Assembly (NCBI RefSeq): GCF_049676595.1
Contig: NZ_CP187259.1
Span: 2,728,001-2,792,000 of the forward strand
DNA length: 64,000 nucleotides
From: Methanocella_A sp049676595
Lineage (GTDB): Archaea > Halobacteriota > Methanocellia > Methanocellales > Methanocellaceae
Direction of reading: 5' to 3'
Below the pieces are notes generated by a model. It had not been told where the DNA came from. It worked only from the letters and a program-made list of their open reading frames with translations, and made no database searches. The position numbers and the translations under genes are program-made. Positions 53,087 to 61,566 of this stretch are shown here, piece after piece. The stretch's first letter is position 1; each line of letters opens with the position of its first letter.

Positions 53087-53112
53087 AATATATTATTGGT
53101 GTTTGCGGTGAA
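53087..53112 (-). promoter_or_regulatory. Array promoter motif, copy 5 (diverged)
   Basis: Read on the plus strand: AATATATTATTGGTGT, then TTGCGGTGAA. The TATA-like half is kept, the upstream CGAA half is altered. Near edge 48 bp from the ATG at 53039. Confidence 0.6.
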
Positions 53113-53390
53113 TAATACCACCAAATGATCGTTAATAAGCAGCAATAGATACCGCACTGATGTAACCAGTCGGGACCATTAATATTAGTAAGCTGGAGAG
53201 AGCCAGCTATCAAAGATGCGTGACCGGCATTGCAGTAAAAAATGGACTTACAACGGGGCAAGACCGATACATAGTCAGCAGATATTTGAAACTATCCGGG
53301 ATACCGGGTAAAACCCTTTATTCAAAATAGAGATAGAGGTTAATTAACAGGCAGATGTTAAACCGTCAGTACTGTCGGAGGTGGGTTCTG

Positions 53391-53696
53391 ATGAGGCAAA
53401 GCGACGAAGAGCTTGTCAGGATTGTACTGGATGATGAAGACTTTAAAAAAGCGGCCAGTATCAACGAAGTCAAAGGAGTCGTCCGCAGAGTTCTCCGGAA
53501 ACGGCTCATCGATATGCACATAGAAGACAGTTCAGAGGTTAGCGTGCGGCAATGTATGGTGAACAGACACCTCGAGTGGATCACTCTGAAAATTCTGCTG
53601 GACGTCGACGGTATTCTGCTGATACCGGAGCACATAGACGATCTAGAATACTTTAGAATGGCACGCGACAAAGACGACAACTATATGCCACGCTAG
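53391..53696 (+). CDS. Small hypothetical protein
   Basis: A 101-residue, highly charged protein that I do not recognise. It has helical stretches (DEELVRIVLDDEDFKKAASI, VKGVVRRVLRKRLID) and one Cys (VRQCMVNRH). No signal peptide or membrane segment. The ATG at 53391 follows a GGAGGTG ribosome-binding site at 7 nt; an in-frame ATG 12 codons earlier lies before that site. It is divergent from the secreted-protein array and convergent with rps6e 51 bp on. Coding support comes from the ribosome-binding site and composition. Confidence 0.6.
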   Translation: MRQSDEELVRIVLDDEDFKKAASINEVKGVVRRVLRKRLIDMHIEDSSEVSVRQCMVNRHLEWITLKILLDVDGILLIPEHIDDLEYFRMARDKDDNYMPR

Positions 53697-53747
53697 GAAA
53701 CAGGGAATTGAAAAAGGGAAAGGCGGAGCACAAGGCTCCAGTCAGGT

Positions 53748-54173
53748 TTACCTGTGGGATGGCCTGGCGCCCGGAGCTGCATCCTTCTTCTCTTTCTTCG
53801 GTGCCAGCTCGTCGAGAGTCTTCTCGCCGTAGGCGGTCACCTTGGCGTTGATCTGCACCATCTCAGCGCTGATCTCGTCGCCGCGGAGCAGCTTTCTCTT
53901 CCTCATGCCGTCGTTTGCGGGGTGGTAGCCGATACCGCCCGAAACGAGCACCCTTCTGCGGACCTGGCCGGGAATGTCGCCCCTCATGGGAATGCCGGTC
54001 TTGTCCGAGCCGCCGGTGATGACCAGAGTATATCCGGGGAGGCCGGCGGTGTCGCCGTCGATCTCGGAACCGATGGGCTTGCCGATGAACTTGTTGACCT
54101 TGGGGCCGGTGACGTCCATATTGTAGGCCTTTCCGGTCTTGGGGTCAGATACTACTAACTTGAAATCTGCCAT
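53748..54173 (-). CDS. rps6e: 30S ribosomal protein S6e
   Basis: A 141-residue archaeal/eukaryotic-type protein. Family regions are FKLVVSDPKTGKAYNMDVTG, FIGKPIGSEIDGDTAGLPGYTLVITGGSDKTGIPMRGD and the RRRVLVSGGIGYHP turn, followed by KRKLLRGDEISAEMVQINAKV. The C-terminal tail is short and charged, without the eukaryotic phosphorylation region. Transcribed alone; the 334-bp spacer to the divergent glutamate synthase gene must hold both promoters. Confidence 0.95.
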   Translation of the reverse strand: MADFKLVVSDPKTGKAYNMDVTGPKVNKFIGKPIGSEIDGDTAGLPGYTLVITGGSDKTGIPMRGDIPGQVRRRVLVSGGIGYHPANDGMRKRKLLRGDEISAEMVQINAKVTAYGEKTLDELAPKKEKKDAAPGARPSHR

Positions 54174-54508
54174 CTTATATCTCCTTCTTCTTTCTTAGAT
54201 ACAAATAAAGTATTTATAAGTTTTACCTGTGACCGCACAATCGTATTCAGCGTACGAATTCAGTATGAACCTCGTATGAATCCTGCGGACGAGAGTCGGC
54301 ATGAAATTCAGGCGTCCGGCATATATAAATATTGCGGTAAAGCATCTCTGACGACACTGATCAACGTGTAAATAAGTAACCATTTTCATTCCGGGGAATA
54401 ATTGGGCAGCCGTTTCATGTGATATTTCCCTGCCTTATATAGTCGAGATGCTCATGACAGTAACATTTATAAATAAGAAAAAAGAAGCCGGTTATAGGTG
54501 AAGCTAAC
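54174..54508. promoter_or_regulatory. Divergent promoter region between rps6e and the glutamate synthase-like gene
   Basis: No gene is visible. A TATA-like CATTTATAAATAAG stretch lies near 54466-54479, about 30 bp before the ATG at 54509, which implies a short leader, with AGGTGAA at 54496. Another AT-rich box lies near 54205-54225 on the rps6e side. GTATGAA-type words occur twice near 54268 and 54280. Confidence 0.4.
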
Positions 54509-56152
54509 ATGAGTGACATCTATGCCAATGCGCGTTCGACGACGGACACGTCCGTCCGCAAGAAGGACGTCAACCCGACGAGCGGCATGTGCCCCATTTG
54601 TATACACGATTGTAAGACCTTATGCGAAGTTGGAAAGTCCGCCCTCCGTGGCAGAGAAGTATTATACCCGGACACTGAGTGGTTCGGCCACTCCACGGCC
54701 TCGTCTAACAAGGACTACGGCCTCGACTGGTCCGACTTCCAGATCCTTACCGAATGCCTCGGTGCCAGAGGTATCGAGCCAAACCCGGACAAAGCGACGT
54801 TCCCGGCAGCCGACATTACCACCTCCGTCGGTGGAGTACCCCTGAAGGTCCCCGTCTTCACGGCAGGCCTCGGCTCTACCGCAGTGGCCAAGAACTACTG
54901 GGACGGCCTCGCCATCGGCGCAGCCATCTCGGGTAGCATCCAGGTCATCGGCGAGAACATCTGCGGCATGGACATGGACGCGGTCATCACCAAGGGCAAA
55001 GTGACCAAGTCCCCTGAGCTGAAGTACCGTGTCGACAAGTTCCGGGAATTCTGGGACGGCAAGAACGGTGAAATCGTCGTGCAGACCAATGTAGAGGACC
55101 AGCGCCTCGGCACAGATGTCTACGCCCTGTCCAAGCTCGAAGTCAACGTGATCGAGCGCAAGTGGGGCCAGGGCGCCAAGGCCATCGGCGGCGAAGTCCG
55201 CATCTACGACCTGAAGAAAGCCCTCGAGCTCAAGCGCAGAGGCTACGTAGTCCTGCCCGACCCCGAGGACCCCGCAGTCCAGAAGGCCTTCAAGGACGGC
55301 GCCTTCAAGACTTTCGAGAGGCACTCCCGTGTTGGCTTCCCGGAGTTCAAGGGCTTCGTCGAAGACATCGAGTGGCTCCGTGACCAGGGCGCCAAGAAGG
55401 TCTTCCTCAAGACCGGTGCCTACCGCCCGGCTACGACCGCCTTCACCCTGAAGTGCGCATCCGCAGCCAGAGTCGACCTGCTGACCTTCGACGGCGCAGG
55501 CGGCGGAACGGGCATGAGCCCCGTACCCATGATGAACGACTGCTCGACCCCGACCGTGTACCTGCAGGCGCAGGTCATGCAGTGCGTCCGCATGATGAAA
55601 GAGAACGGCATGTACGTCCCCGACATCGCCTTCGCTGGCGGCTTCGTCAACGAGACCCAGATGTACAAGTCCATGGCCATGTCCGACCTCGGCACCGGCC
55701 CGACCATAAAGGCAATCGCAATGGCGAGAGCCCCGATCACCGCCGTCATGAAGGCAGACTACTTCGCCCAGCTCTCCAAGAAGAACGACCTGCCACCCCA
55801 GTTCGCCAAGGCGTACACCTCGGACCCCAACAAGTTCATGATCGCCTACAACGAGCTCGAGGAAGTCTACGGCAAGGACGTCAAGAACATCCCCATTGGC
55901 GCCATCGGCCTGTACACCTACTGGCACGACAGGATCGGCGTCGGCCTGCAGCAGCTGATGGCAGGAGCCAGGAAGTTCAAGCTCTGCTGTATCTCCCGCG
56001 GCGACATCGCCTCCATCACCGAGCGCGCCACCAGAGTCACCGGCATCCCGATGGTCTCGGAAATCGAGAACGACCTGATGTCCCGCATCCTGCTGGACGG
56101 CGCAGGCGAAGAAGCCCCCGTCAAGGCAGCAAAGCGCAAGGCAAAGGCTTAA
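54509..56152 (+). CDS. Archaeal-type FMN-binding glutamate synthase domain protein
   Basis: A 547-residue protein. A short N-terminal Cys-rich segment (MCPICIHDCKTLCEVGKSALRG) is followed by the FMN-binding glutamate synthase domain of the GltB central/alpha type, with FLKTGAYRPATTAFTLKCAS, LTFDGAGGGTGMSPVPMM, and SKSMAMS/DLGTGPTIKAIAMARAP-type phosphate-binding regions. It lacks the glutaminase and FAD/NADPH domains, so other subunits must supply ammonia and electrons. Methanogens encode these as separate archaeal-type subunits. The gene is GC-rich with strong codon bias, pointing to high expression. Followed by a terminator hairpin. Confidence 0.85.
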   Translation: MSDIYANARSTTDTSVRKKDVNPTSGMCPICIHDCKTLCEVGKSALRGREVLYPDTEWFGHSTASSNKDYGLDWSDFQILTECLGARGIEPNPDKATFPAADITTSVGGVPLKVPVFTAGLGSTAVAKNYWDGLAIGAAISGSIQVIGENICGMDMDAVITKGKVTKSPELKYRVDKFREFWDGKNGEIVVQTNVEDQRLGTDVYALSKLEVNVIERKWGQGAKAIGGEVRIYDLKKALELKRRGYVVLPDPEDPAVQKAFKDGAFKTFERHSRVGFPEFKGFVEDIEWLRDQGAKKVFLKTGAYRPATTAFTLKCASAARVDLLTFDGAGGGTGMSPVPMMNDCSTPTVYLQAQVMQCVRMMKENGMYVPDIAFAGGFVNETQMYKSMAMSDLGTGPTIKAIAMARAPITAVMKADYFAQLSKKNDLPPQFAKAYTSDPNKFMIAYNELEEVYGKDVKNIPIGAIGLYTYWHDRIGVGLQQLMAGARKFKLCCISRGDIASITERATRVTGIPMVSEIENDLMSRILLDGAGEEAPVKAAKRKAKA

Positions 56153-56162
56153 AAAAGTAGAT

Positions 56163-56477
56163 CTAACCCGCCAAAGGCGGGTTCTCTTTTTCTTTATCGT
56201 TCAAATCAGCGGGCCGGCCCCAACGATCATAATATAACTTCAACAAAACAAGCGACAAGTTACAGATCGTAGCATACAGGTTCAGCGAGAAGACGATCAG
56301 GTCGCTGATCCCGTACCCGTAAACGGTGAGGCAGAGCGAGCCAATGAACAGGATTAGCGGATAATACAGCGAGATATCCTTCGCGCTCTTCGTCTTGAAT
56401 AGCCGGTAGGCCTGGGGAAAGAACGCCGATGCCAGCAGTACGCTGCCGAATATGCCGATTTCTGAGAACCCTACCAT
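56163..56477 (-). CDS. SemiSWEET-like (PQ-loop) transporter
   Basis: A 104-residue three-helix membrane protein with one PQ-loop repeat: LASAFFPQAYRLFKTKSAKDISLYYPL. It matches SemiSWEET/PQ-loop proteins that work as homodimers to carry sugars or amino acids across the membrane. The third helix (LIVFSLNLYATICNLSLVLLKLYY) is present. The substrate is unknown. It is tail-to-tail with the glutamate synthase-like gene; its last codons overlap the terminator hairpin. Confidence 0.82.
   Translation of the reverse strand: MVGFSEIGIFGSVLLASAFFPQAYRLFKTKSAKDISLYYPLILFIGSLCLTVYGYGISDLIVFSLNLYATICNLSLVLLKLYYDRWGRPADLNDKEKENPPLAG
56165..56183 (+). terminator. Terminator after the glutamate synthase-like gene
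   Basis: AACCCGCC-AAA-GGCGGGTT, a perfect 8-bp stem followed by CTCTTTTTCTTT. It starts 12 nt after the stop codon and overlaps the 3' end of the opposite SemiSWEET gene. Confidence 0.75.
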
Positions 56478-56586
56478 ATGTAAATCAACGTATCATTGGG
56501 TAGATTGAAGAATATAATATCTTTTCGATGAAAAGAGTTCTAATGTATACGTATCGAGCCCTTGTTTATGCAGGCGAAGAGCATAT

Positions 56587-56770
56587 CGAACGCTGCGCTG
56601 TGCCAGGATCACAGATTTCGACAGATTGCACAGATTGCACAGATAATAATCAATACAAGTGAATACTATCCGATCCTTTCTAGTAATTGATCACGTAGCC
56701 ATCTGTGAAATCTGTGTCATCTGTCGTAATCTGTGATCTGGCACAGCGCAGCGATCGTCTTGTTGTCTCG
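56587..56770. repeat. Family B inverted repeat, copy B2
   Basis: Left arm begins CGAACGCTGCGCTGTGCC and runs through repeated CACAGATTGCACAGAT words. The right arm is its near-perfect reverse complement and ends with GCGATCGTCTTGTTGTCTCG. Arms of about 60 bp flank a 55-bp AT-rich centre that is unrelated to the B1 centre. The unit is about 180 bp and abuts the 3' end of the phosphoesterase gene. Confidence 0.8.
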
Positions 56771-56778
56771 CGAAAAGT

Positions 56779-57633
56779 CTATGGCCGGGTCCTGCGCCGC
56801 CGGTACTTCTTTTTCCCCTTGCTCCCCTCGTGTGGCGTCCTGAACTTGTCCCGGGAGAACTGGCGCAGCCCTTCGATGGTGCCCATGAAGGTGCCGTCGA
56901 GGAGGTATACTTCGGATTCCTCGAGGTGGACTGCTTTGGAAGTGAACAGCGGCCCGAGGAGGTCGCTGTGGAAGGACTCGTTGAAGGCGATGCCGCCGCA
57001 TAATTCATTGAACGAGGGGACGATGAACAGCTCCGGGTCGTGCCACTCGAACTCTTCTGTCTTGTAGTTGGCAGCGACAGCATCCTTGTCTAGCTTCGCC
57101 CGGATCCAGGCCTGCTTCGTGAGGGTGTGGCCGACGATATCGGTGAGCTTGATCGTAGGGTGGTTGTGGGATATGACCCAGTGGCTGCACTGGAGCAGTT
57201 CTTTATCGGGCCACGTGTGCCCGTGGAAGTACGCTACCCCGTCGATGATGGCCCCTTTTGAGTCGTGGAGGGTGATGTCCGGGTTGCGGGGGATAAGTTT
57301 CTCGATACCGCCGTCGTGGTTGCCGGGAATGATGTCGACCAGCGCCTTGCGGGCGATCTCGTCGAGGAAAGCCGGCACCTCGCCTTCCTCCTGGAAAGAG
57401 GTGCGGGGCACGTTGTGCTTGATGTCGCCGAGCAGGATGACCCTGTCCGGCTGCGCCTCGCCGATGTAGCCGTTGAGCCGGTCGATGCGCCGGGCTATCT
57501 GCGAGGGGATATTGATGCCGCTATAGTACAGGTCGTGCTCGATACCGAGGTGGACGTCGGCGATGACCAGCGACGTTTCCTCGTTCTTCACGACCAGCGC
57601 GGGTGCGTCCAGTAAAGGTAAAAGATCGGGCAT
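56779..57633 (-). CDS. Archaeal metallophosphoesterase
   Basis: A 284-residue enzyme of the calcineurin-like phosphoesterase superfamily. The metal motifs are IADVHLG (D-x-H), ILLGDIKHN (G-D), IPGNHDGG (G-N-H-D) and YFHGHTWP (H-G-H). It belongs to the archaeal subgroup related to ICC/SbcD-type proteins with a conserved IAFNESFHSDLLGP-like stretch. The C-terminus is basic (KGKKKYRRRRTRP), which suggests nucleic-acid binding. Substrate unknown; nucleotide or nucleic-acid phosphodiester likely. It ends against repeat B2. Confidence 0.82.
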   Translation of the reverse strand: MPDLLPLLDAPALVVKNEETSLVIADVHLGIEHDLYYSGINIPSQIARRIDRLNGYIGEAQPDRVILLGDIKHNVPRTSFQEEGEVPAFLDEIARKALVDIIPGNHDGGIEKLIPRNPDITLHDSKGAIIDGVAYFHGHTWPDKELLQCSHWVISHNHPTIKLTDIVGHTLTKQAWIRAKLDKDAVAANYKTEEFEWHDPELFIVPSFNELCGGIAFNESFHSDLLGPLFTSKAVHLEESEVYLLDGTFMGTIEGLRQFSRDKFRTPHEGSKGKKKYRRRRTRP

Positions 57634-57761
57634 AAAATTGCTGGAAAAGACTGCTCAGTCTATATTAATATCCTTTTCCTCGGCCAGAGAGCAGAGGATT
57701 CCTGGACCTCCGGCAAACGTTATTACCTTTTAAGCGCTATACCAAGTAGAAGGTTACCATC

Positions 57762-58715
57762 GTGTTCATCGGCGTGGATCACGGCACTACAGGCATCCGT
57801 TTTGCAGATATAGAGGGCCGCTGGGTGGAGATTTCCCGGAAGCAGGCTAAGGATATGTCTCACGAGGAGATCATATCCACAGTCCTGAACGGCCTCGGGG
57901 TAAAAAAGGCAGATGTGGAACTGATCGCCGTCAACTACTCGATGGGCGACGGTATCTCGAAGATCACCCCGATCGGTAAAGTGCAGAACAGGGGCATCAT
58001 CAGCCGGGAAGGCGCCGGAGTCCACATCGGGGGCGGCACCAACGTGTACGATGCGATTGAAGCGTCGGGCATCCCTGCCGTGATTGTACCGGGCATCCAC
58101 CGGGGCAACTATGGCCACCCTTGTTTCAGGGCGTATTCTCACGGCGCCAGCGCGGATAAGCTGGGCATCGCCTACAATGCTTACATGAGTTCCGGGGACC
58201 GCAACTTCATCGTCGCGGACATCAGCTCCAATACTGTTACGATGGGCGTGCAGGACTTGAAGATGTTAGGCGCCATCGACGCCTGTATCTTCGCCCCGGG
58301 AGTGCACCACGGGCCGCTGGACTTGCAGGCCATCCGCGACGTCGACGCCGGGCTGCTTACGGCCAACGATGCCTTTTCGATTGCCGGAGTGACTAAGACT
58401 ATTCCCTTCAAGTCGCTGGACGTGCTGATCGGGGCCCTGGAGCATAACGAGCCTGACGCCCTCTGGGCGTTCGATACCATCGCAGTCTTCGCAGCCATGG
58501 AGATCGCCTCGTTCTTGCTGCTGGTGCCGGATGCAAAGGTCTTCACAGCAGGCTCAGTCGGCTCTATGGACATAGTGCTTGAGAGGATCTCCGGGCTGGT
58601 AAAGAAGGATATTAAGGTGCTCGGCAAAATGTCAGCCGCGGTTGGGCTCGCCCAGATTGCCAGGGATGTTGACAGCGGTAAAAAGGACATCCTGGGAATC
58701 GGTGTCCATGAATAA
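57762..58715 (+). CDS. Methanogenesis marker protein 12
   Basis: A 317-residue protein of the UPF0285/methanogenesis marker 12 family, found in essentially all methanogens. It has an ASKHA-type ATPase-like start (FIGVDHGTTGIRFADI), GVHIGGGTNVYDAI, VIVPGIHRG and YNAYMSSGDRNFIVADISSNTVTMGV. The precise role is not established. Starts GTG 57762 with GAAGGTT upstream. The stop is directly adjacent to the stop of the convergent pdxT gene. Confidence 0.9.
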   Translation: MFIGVDHGTTGIRFADIEGRWVEISRKQAKDMSHEEIISTVLNGLGVKKADVELIAVNYSMGDGISKITPIGKVQNRGIISREGAGVHIGGGTNVYDAIEASGIPAVIVPGIHRGNYGHPCFRAYSHGASADKLGIAYNAYMSSGDRNFIVADISSNTVTMGVQDLKMLGAIDACIFAPGVHHGPLDLQAIRDVDAGLLTANDAFSIAGVTKTIPFKSLDVLIGALEHNEPDALWAFDTIAVFAAMEIASFLLLVPDAKVFTAGSVGSMDIVLERISGLVKKDIKVLGKMSAAVGLAQIARDVDSGKKDILGIGVHE

Positions 58716-59309
58716 TTAGTTCTTCCAGCCGGGCACCATCTCGAGGAAGTACCAGTGGAACCTCAGGTCGTCGGTCAGCTCCGGGTGGAAGGCCGACACC
58801 AGCAGGTTCTTCTGCCTCGCGGCCACGATGAAATCGTCGCACATCGCCAGCACTTCGACATTTTTACCGGCGCGGACGATGGCCGGAGCTCTGATAAAGA
58901 CTGCGTTGAACGGCTCGTCGAAGCCGGCTATCGCCAGAGGCGCCTCGAAGGAGTCGATCTGTCTGCCGAAAGCGTTGCGGTTGACGGTGATGTCCATAAG
59001 GCTAAAAAGCTGTTGCTTAGTCTTCGCCACTTCCTCGTCCCCGTGGCTGGCCAGCAAAATCAGGCCGGCACAGGTACCCCAGATCGGCATGCCCTGCTTC
59101 GCCTTTTCGATAATCTCCTGCGCTATGCCCTCCCGCCAGGCAAGCCTGCACAAGGTGGTACTTTCGCCGCCCGGGATGACGATCGCGTCGCACGTCGGCA
59201 CGATGCCGGAGTGCTTGATAGTCACTACCTCACCCTTACCCCCGAGCGCACGCTTCATAGCCTCCACGTGCTCCTCTACGTTGCCCTGAATAGCGATAAC
59301 ACCGATGCG
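58716..59309 (-). CDS. pdxT: Pyridoxal 5'-phosphate synthase glutaminase subunit
   Basis: The glutaminase partner of PdxS; it releases ammonia from glutamine for PLP synthesis. This 197-residue class-I amidotransferase has RIGVIAIQGNVEEHVEAM, VIPGGESTTLCRLA, the nucleophile elbow WGTCAGLILLA with the catalytic Cys, and the His-x-Glu of SAFHPELTDD. PdxS is not in the window. The ATG at 59309 fits the family start; an in-frame start 25 codons further upstream has no support. Confidence 0.94.
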   Translation of the reverse strand, partial: RIGVIAIQGNVEEHVEAMKRALGGKGEVVTIKHSGIVPTCDAIVIPGGESTTLCRLAWREGIAQEIIEKAKQGMPIWGTCAGLILLASHGDEEVAKTKQQLFSLMDITVNRNAFGRQIDSFEAPLAIAGFDEPFNAVFIRAPAIVRAGKNVEVLAMCDDFIVAARQKNLLVSAFHPELTDDLRFHWYFLEMVPGWKN

Positions 59310-59378
59310 CATAATCTTCTGCCCGCATATGATACGTGAGAGATTTAAAACTTTTCTACGCCGGCAAATCAGCGTACT

Positions 59379-59965
59379 AACCACGGCGGCACGGCTCCTT
59401 ATCCTGGCAACTGTAGATCAAATGTTAAACCACGACGGCACGGCGACACAGAGACAATTCGAGAAACGATGACAGGATGGTTATTTGAACCACAGCGGCA
59501 CGGCGACACAGAGACAACCCGTACCCGAATAACAAGGCCTTCTTTTTATTGATCCACGGCGGCACGGCGGGCTGACAGCACGGAGACAAATAGGTTTTCC
59601 TTCCTTTAGGTTATTGATGGAAAGTCAGGCTGAAACGATTGGTCAGTCAGGGTATGATTAATGCTCTGTCTTGGTGTCGCCGTGGACATAAAAAGACTTC
59701 ACTTATACTGGTTCACCCCTGTCTTGGTGTCGCCGTGCCGCCGTGGTTATAGTTACCACTAGCTTGTCATGGATCTCCCTGTCGTGGTGTCGCCGTGGAC
59801 ATAAAAAGACTTCACTTATACTGGTTCACCCCTGTCTTGGTGTCGCCGTGCCGCCGTGGTTAGAACATCTGTTTTCCAGATGTCGAGATAAGGAGCCGTG
59901 CCGCCGTGGTTCAAATATCTGATCTCTAGTTGCCAGGATAAAAAGGCGTGTCGGCGTGGTTTAAG
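59379..59965. repeat. Family A repeat element, copy A3 (opposite orientation)
   Basis: Same word set as A1 and A2, with the conserved centre read on the opposite strand (GTGTCGCCGTGGACATAAAAAGACTTCACTTATACTGG is the reverse of the AAAGTGAACTCTTT...AGTCCACGGCGACACC segment). A 112-bp tandem duplication is visible, with its GTGGACATAAAAAG words near 59683 and 59795. It lies between pdxT and hom. Confidence 0.85.
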
Positions 59966-59984
59966 AAAAGTTAAGCCGTAGTGG

Positions 59985-60995
59985 TTATTTGCCACTACCG
60001 GCGATAAAAAGTAAGTCGCTCAGGATGGCACTGGCCGTCTCAACGGAGCCGGCGCCTTTGCCGATGATGCAGATGTCGCCGGCAAGCTCGGTTTCGATGA
60101 GCGCAGCGTTGAGGGTGCCCTGGACTGCGAGCGGGTGGGTCTTGGGTACGAGCCTGGGGCTGACTTTGAGAATGCGCTCGTCGCCGTTGGGCTTGACTTC
60201 GCCGATGAGCTTCACTACATAGCCTTCGTCGCTGGCGAGCTTGAGCGCCTCGAGGGAAACGCTGGAAATACCCTGGACGCTAACATCGTCTAAGGTGACG
60301 TCCATGCCGAAGATGGCGTTGGCGAGGATGACTATTTTCAGGGCGGTGTCGATACCCTCTACATCGTAGGTCGGGTCGGCTTCTGCGTAGCCGAGTTCCT
60401 TGGCCTCGGAGAGCACCATGTCGTAAGGCAGCGCCTCGGCGATCATCCTGGTGAGGATGTAGTTGCAGGTGCCGTTGAAGATGCCTTTGACACCCTTTAT
60501 CTGGTTGCCGGCCAGAGGGGCCCTCATCAGATTAAACACAGGCATGGCTCCGCCGACGGTGGCCTCGAACATGAAATGGACGGATTTTGATTTTGCCAGC
60601 TCGGTGAGCATCCGGTACTTGTTGGCTACAGGACCCTTATTGGAGGTCACAACGTGTTTACCGCGGCTCAGAGCTTCCGTAATACAGGACAGGCCCGGCT
60701 CACCGGTCTTCGCGTCGGTCGGGGTGACCTCGATCAGGATGTCGTAGTCGACAGTCTTGACTACGTCCATGCCGGTCATCGGCGTTCGCTTCAGGGTGCC
60801 GTCCCGCTTTTGCTTCAGGACTGCTGCCGGGTCAAGCCCGTTCAGGTGGACGGCTGCGCCTTTGGAGTCAGTGACGGCGACGAGCTTGAACTCCGCGCCC
60901 TTTTCGGGGTACTGGCATTTGCTGTCGGCCAGCACCCGGAGGACGCCCTGGCCCACGCTGCCCAGCCCGATGAGTGCGATCTTATAGGTCTTCAT
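59985..60995 (-). CDS. hom: Homoserine dehydrogenase
   Basis: Reduces aspartate semialdehyde to homoserine, the branch to threonine and methionine. The 336-residue protein has the NAD(P) motif IALIGLGSVGQGVLRVL, HVVTSNKGPVANKY with the catalytic Lys, GGAMPVFNLMRAPLAG, GIFNGTCNYILTRM and EADPTYDVEGIDTALKIVIL. It has no fused ACT domain; the adjacent ACT gene (5-bp gap, transcribed first) probably supplies feedback regulation. The 3' end abuts repeat A3. Confidence 0.94.
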   Translation of the reverse strand: MKTYKIALIGLGSVGQGVLRVLADSKCQYPEKGAEFKLVAVTDSKGAAVHLNGLDPAAVLKQKRDGTLKRTPMTGMDVVKTVDYDILIEVTPTDAKTGEPGLSCITEALSRGKHVVTSNKGPVANKYRMLTELAKSKSVHFMFEATVGGAMPVFNLMRAPLAGNQIKGVKGIFNGTCNYILTRMIAEALPYDMVLSEAKELGYAEADPTYDVEGIDTALKIVILANAIFGMDVTLDDVSVQGISSVSLEALKLASDEGYVVKLIGEVKPNGDERILKVSPRLVPKTHPLAVQGTLNAALIETELAGDICIIGKGAGSVETASAILSDLLFIAGSGK

Positions 60996-61000
60996 GCTGC

Positions 61001-61501
61001 TCAGGCCTCCGTATCAATGGGCTCGATGACGAGCAGGTCTTTGTCTTTGGCGATGGCCCGGAGCAGGTTCATGGCCTTCTTAACCTCGGCCTTGCCGGCT
61101 GCACTGATACCGATCCGGGCGGAAGATTTCAGGTTAATGCCCGGCATGCTCATGGCCAGGTCGACTACTTCAGCATAGCCCGTCCGGTCGATCTGGTCGA
61201 TGGTGTCCCGGATGTCCGAATGGATGATGTGCCCGACCAGGATTACGGTGCGGTGCTCCAGCAGCTTGGCTTCGTTGACGCGGATGATAGCGACGTCCCG
61301 GGACTCGAGCCTGTACTTCAGGTCCTCCAGCCCTTCCGCTATGTCAAAAGTCACCTGAATGGGAATCGTGCCTCTCGGCGTCCGCTTTTCGTGGTGATGC
61401 ACAACGCTGACGATGTTGCCCCCCGAATCGGATATGGGCGCCAGCGCGTTTACGAGCTGACCGGGGATGTCCTTCAGCTCCAAATCCATCGTAATTCTCA
61501 T
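61001..61501 (-). CDS. ACT domain regulatory protein
   Basis: A 166-residue protein with an ACT domain at residues 1-75 (LELKDIPGQLVNALAPISDSGGNIVSVVHH) and a C-terminal alpha/beta part starting HTVILVGHIIHSDIRDTIDQI. ACT domains bind amino acids; here the product should sense an aspartate-family amino acid, most likely threonine, and act on the neighbouring homoserine dehydrogenase. Starts ATG; the operon promoter must lie in the 65 bp shared with the divergent nitroreductase gene. Confidence 0.85.
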   Translation of the reverse strand: MRITMDLELKDIPGQLVNALAPISDSGGNIVSVVHHHEKRTPRGTIPIQVTFDIAEGLEDLKYRLESRDVAIIRVNEAKLLEHRTVILVGHIIHSDIRDTIDQIDRTGYAEVVDLAMSMPGINLKSSARIGISAAGKAEVKKAMNLLRAIAKDKDLLVIEPIDTEA

Positions 61502-61566
61502 CTGTCCACCATCGCAAGTGTGATACTATTTGTTCCCCGTCCGAATATAAGGTTATTGGTGAAAGA

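Noticed and set aside
54662..55927. A 421-codon open frame antisense to the glutamate synthase-like gene
   Set aside because: Asp/Val/Leu/His-rich shadow frame typical of GC-biased genes; the sense gene is clearly conserved.
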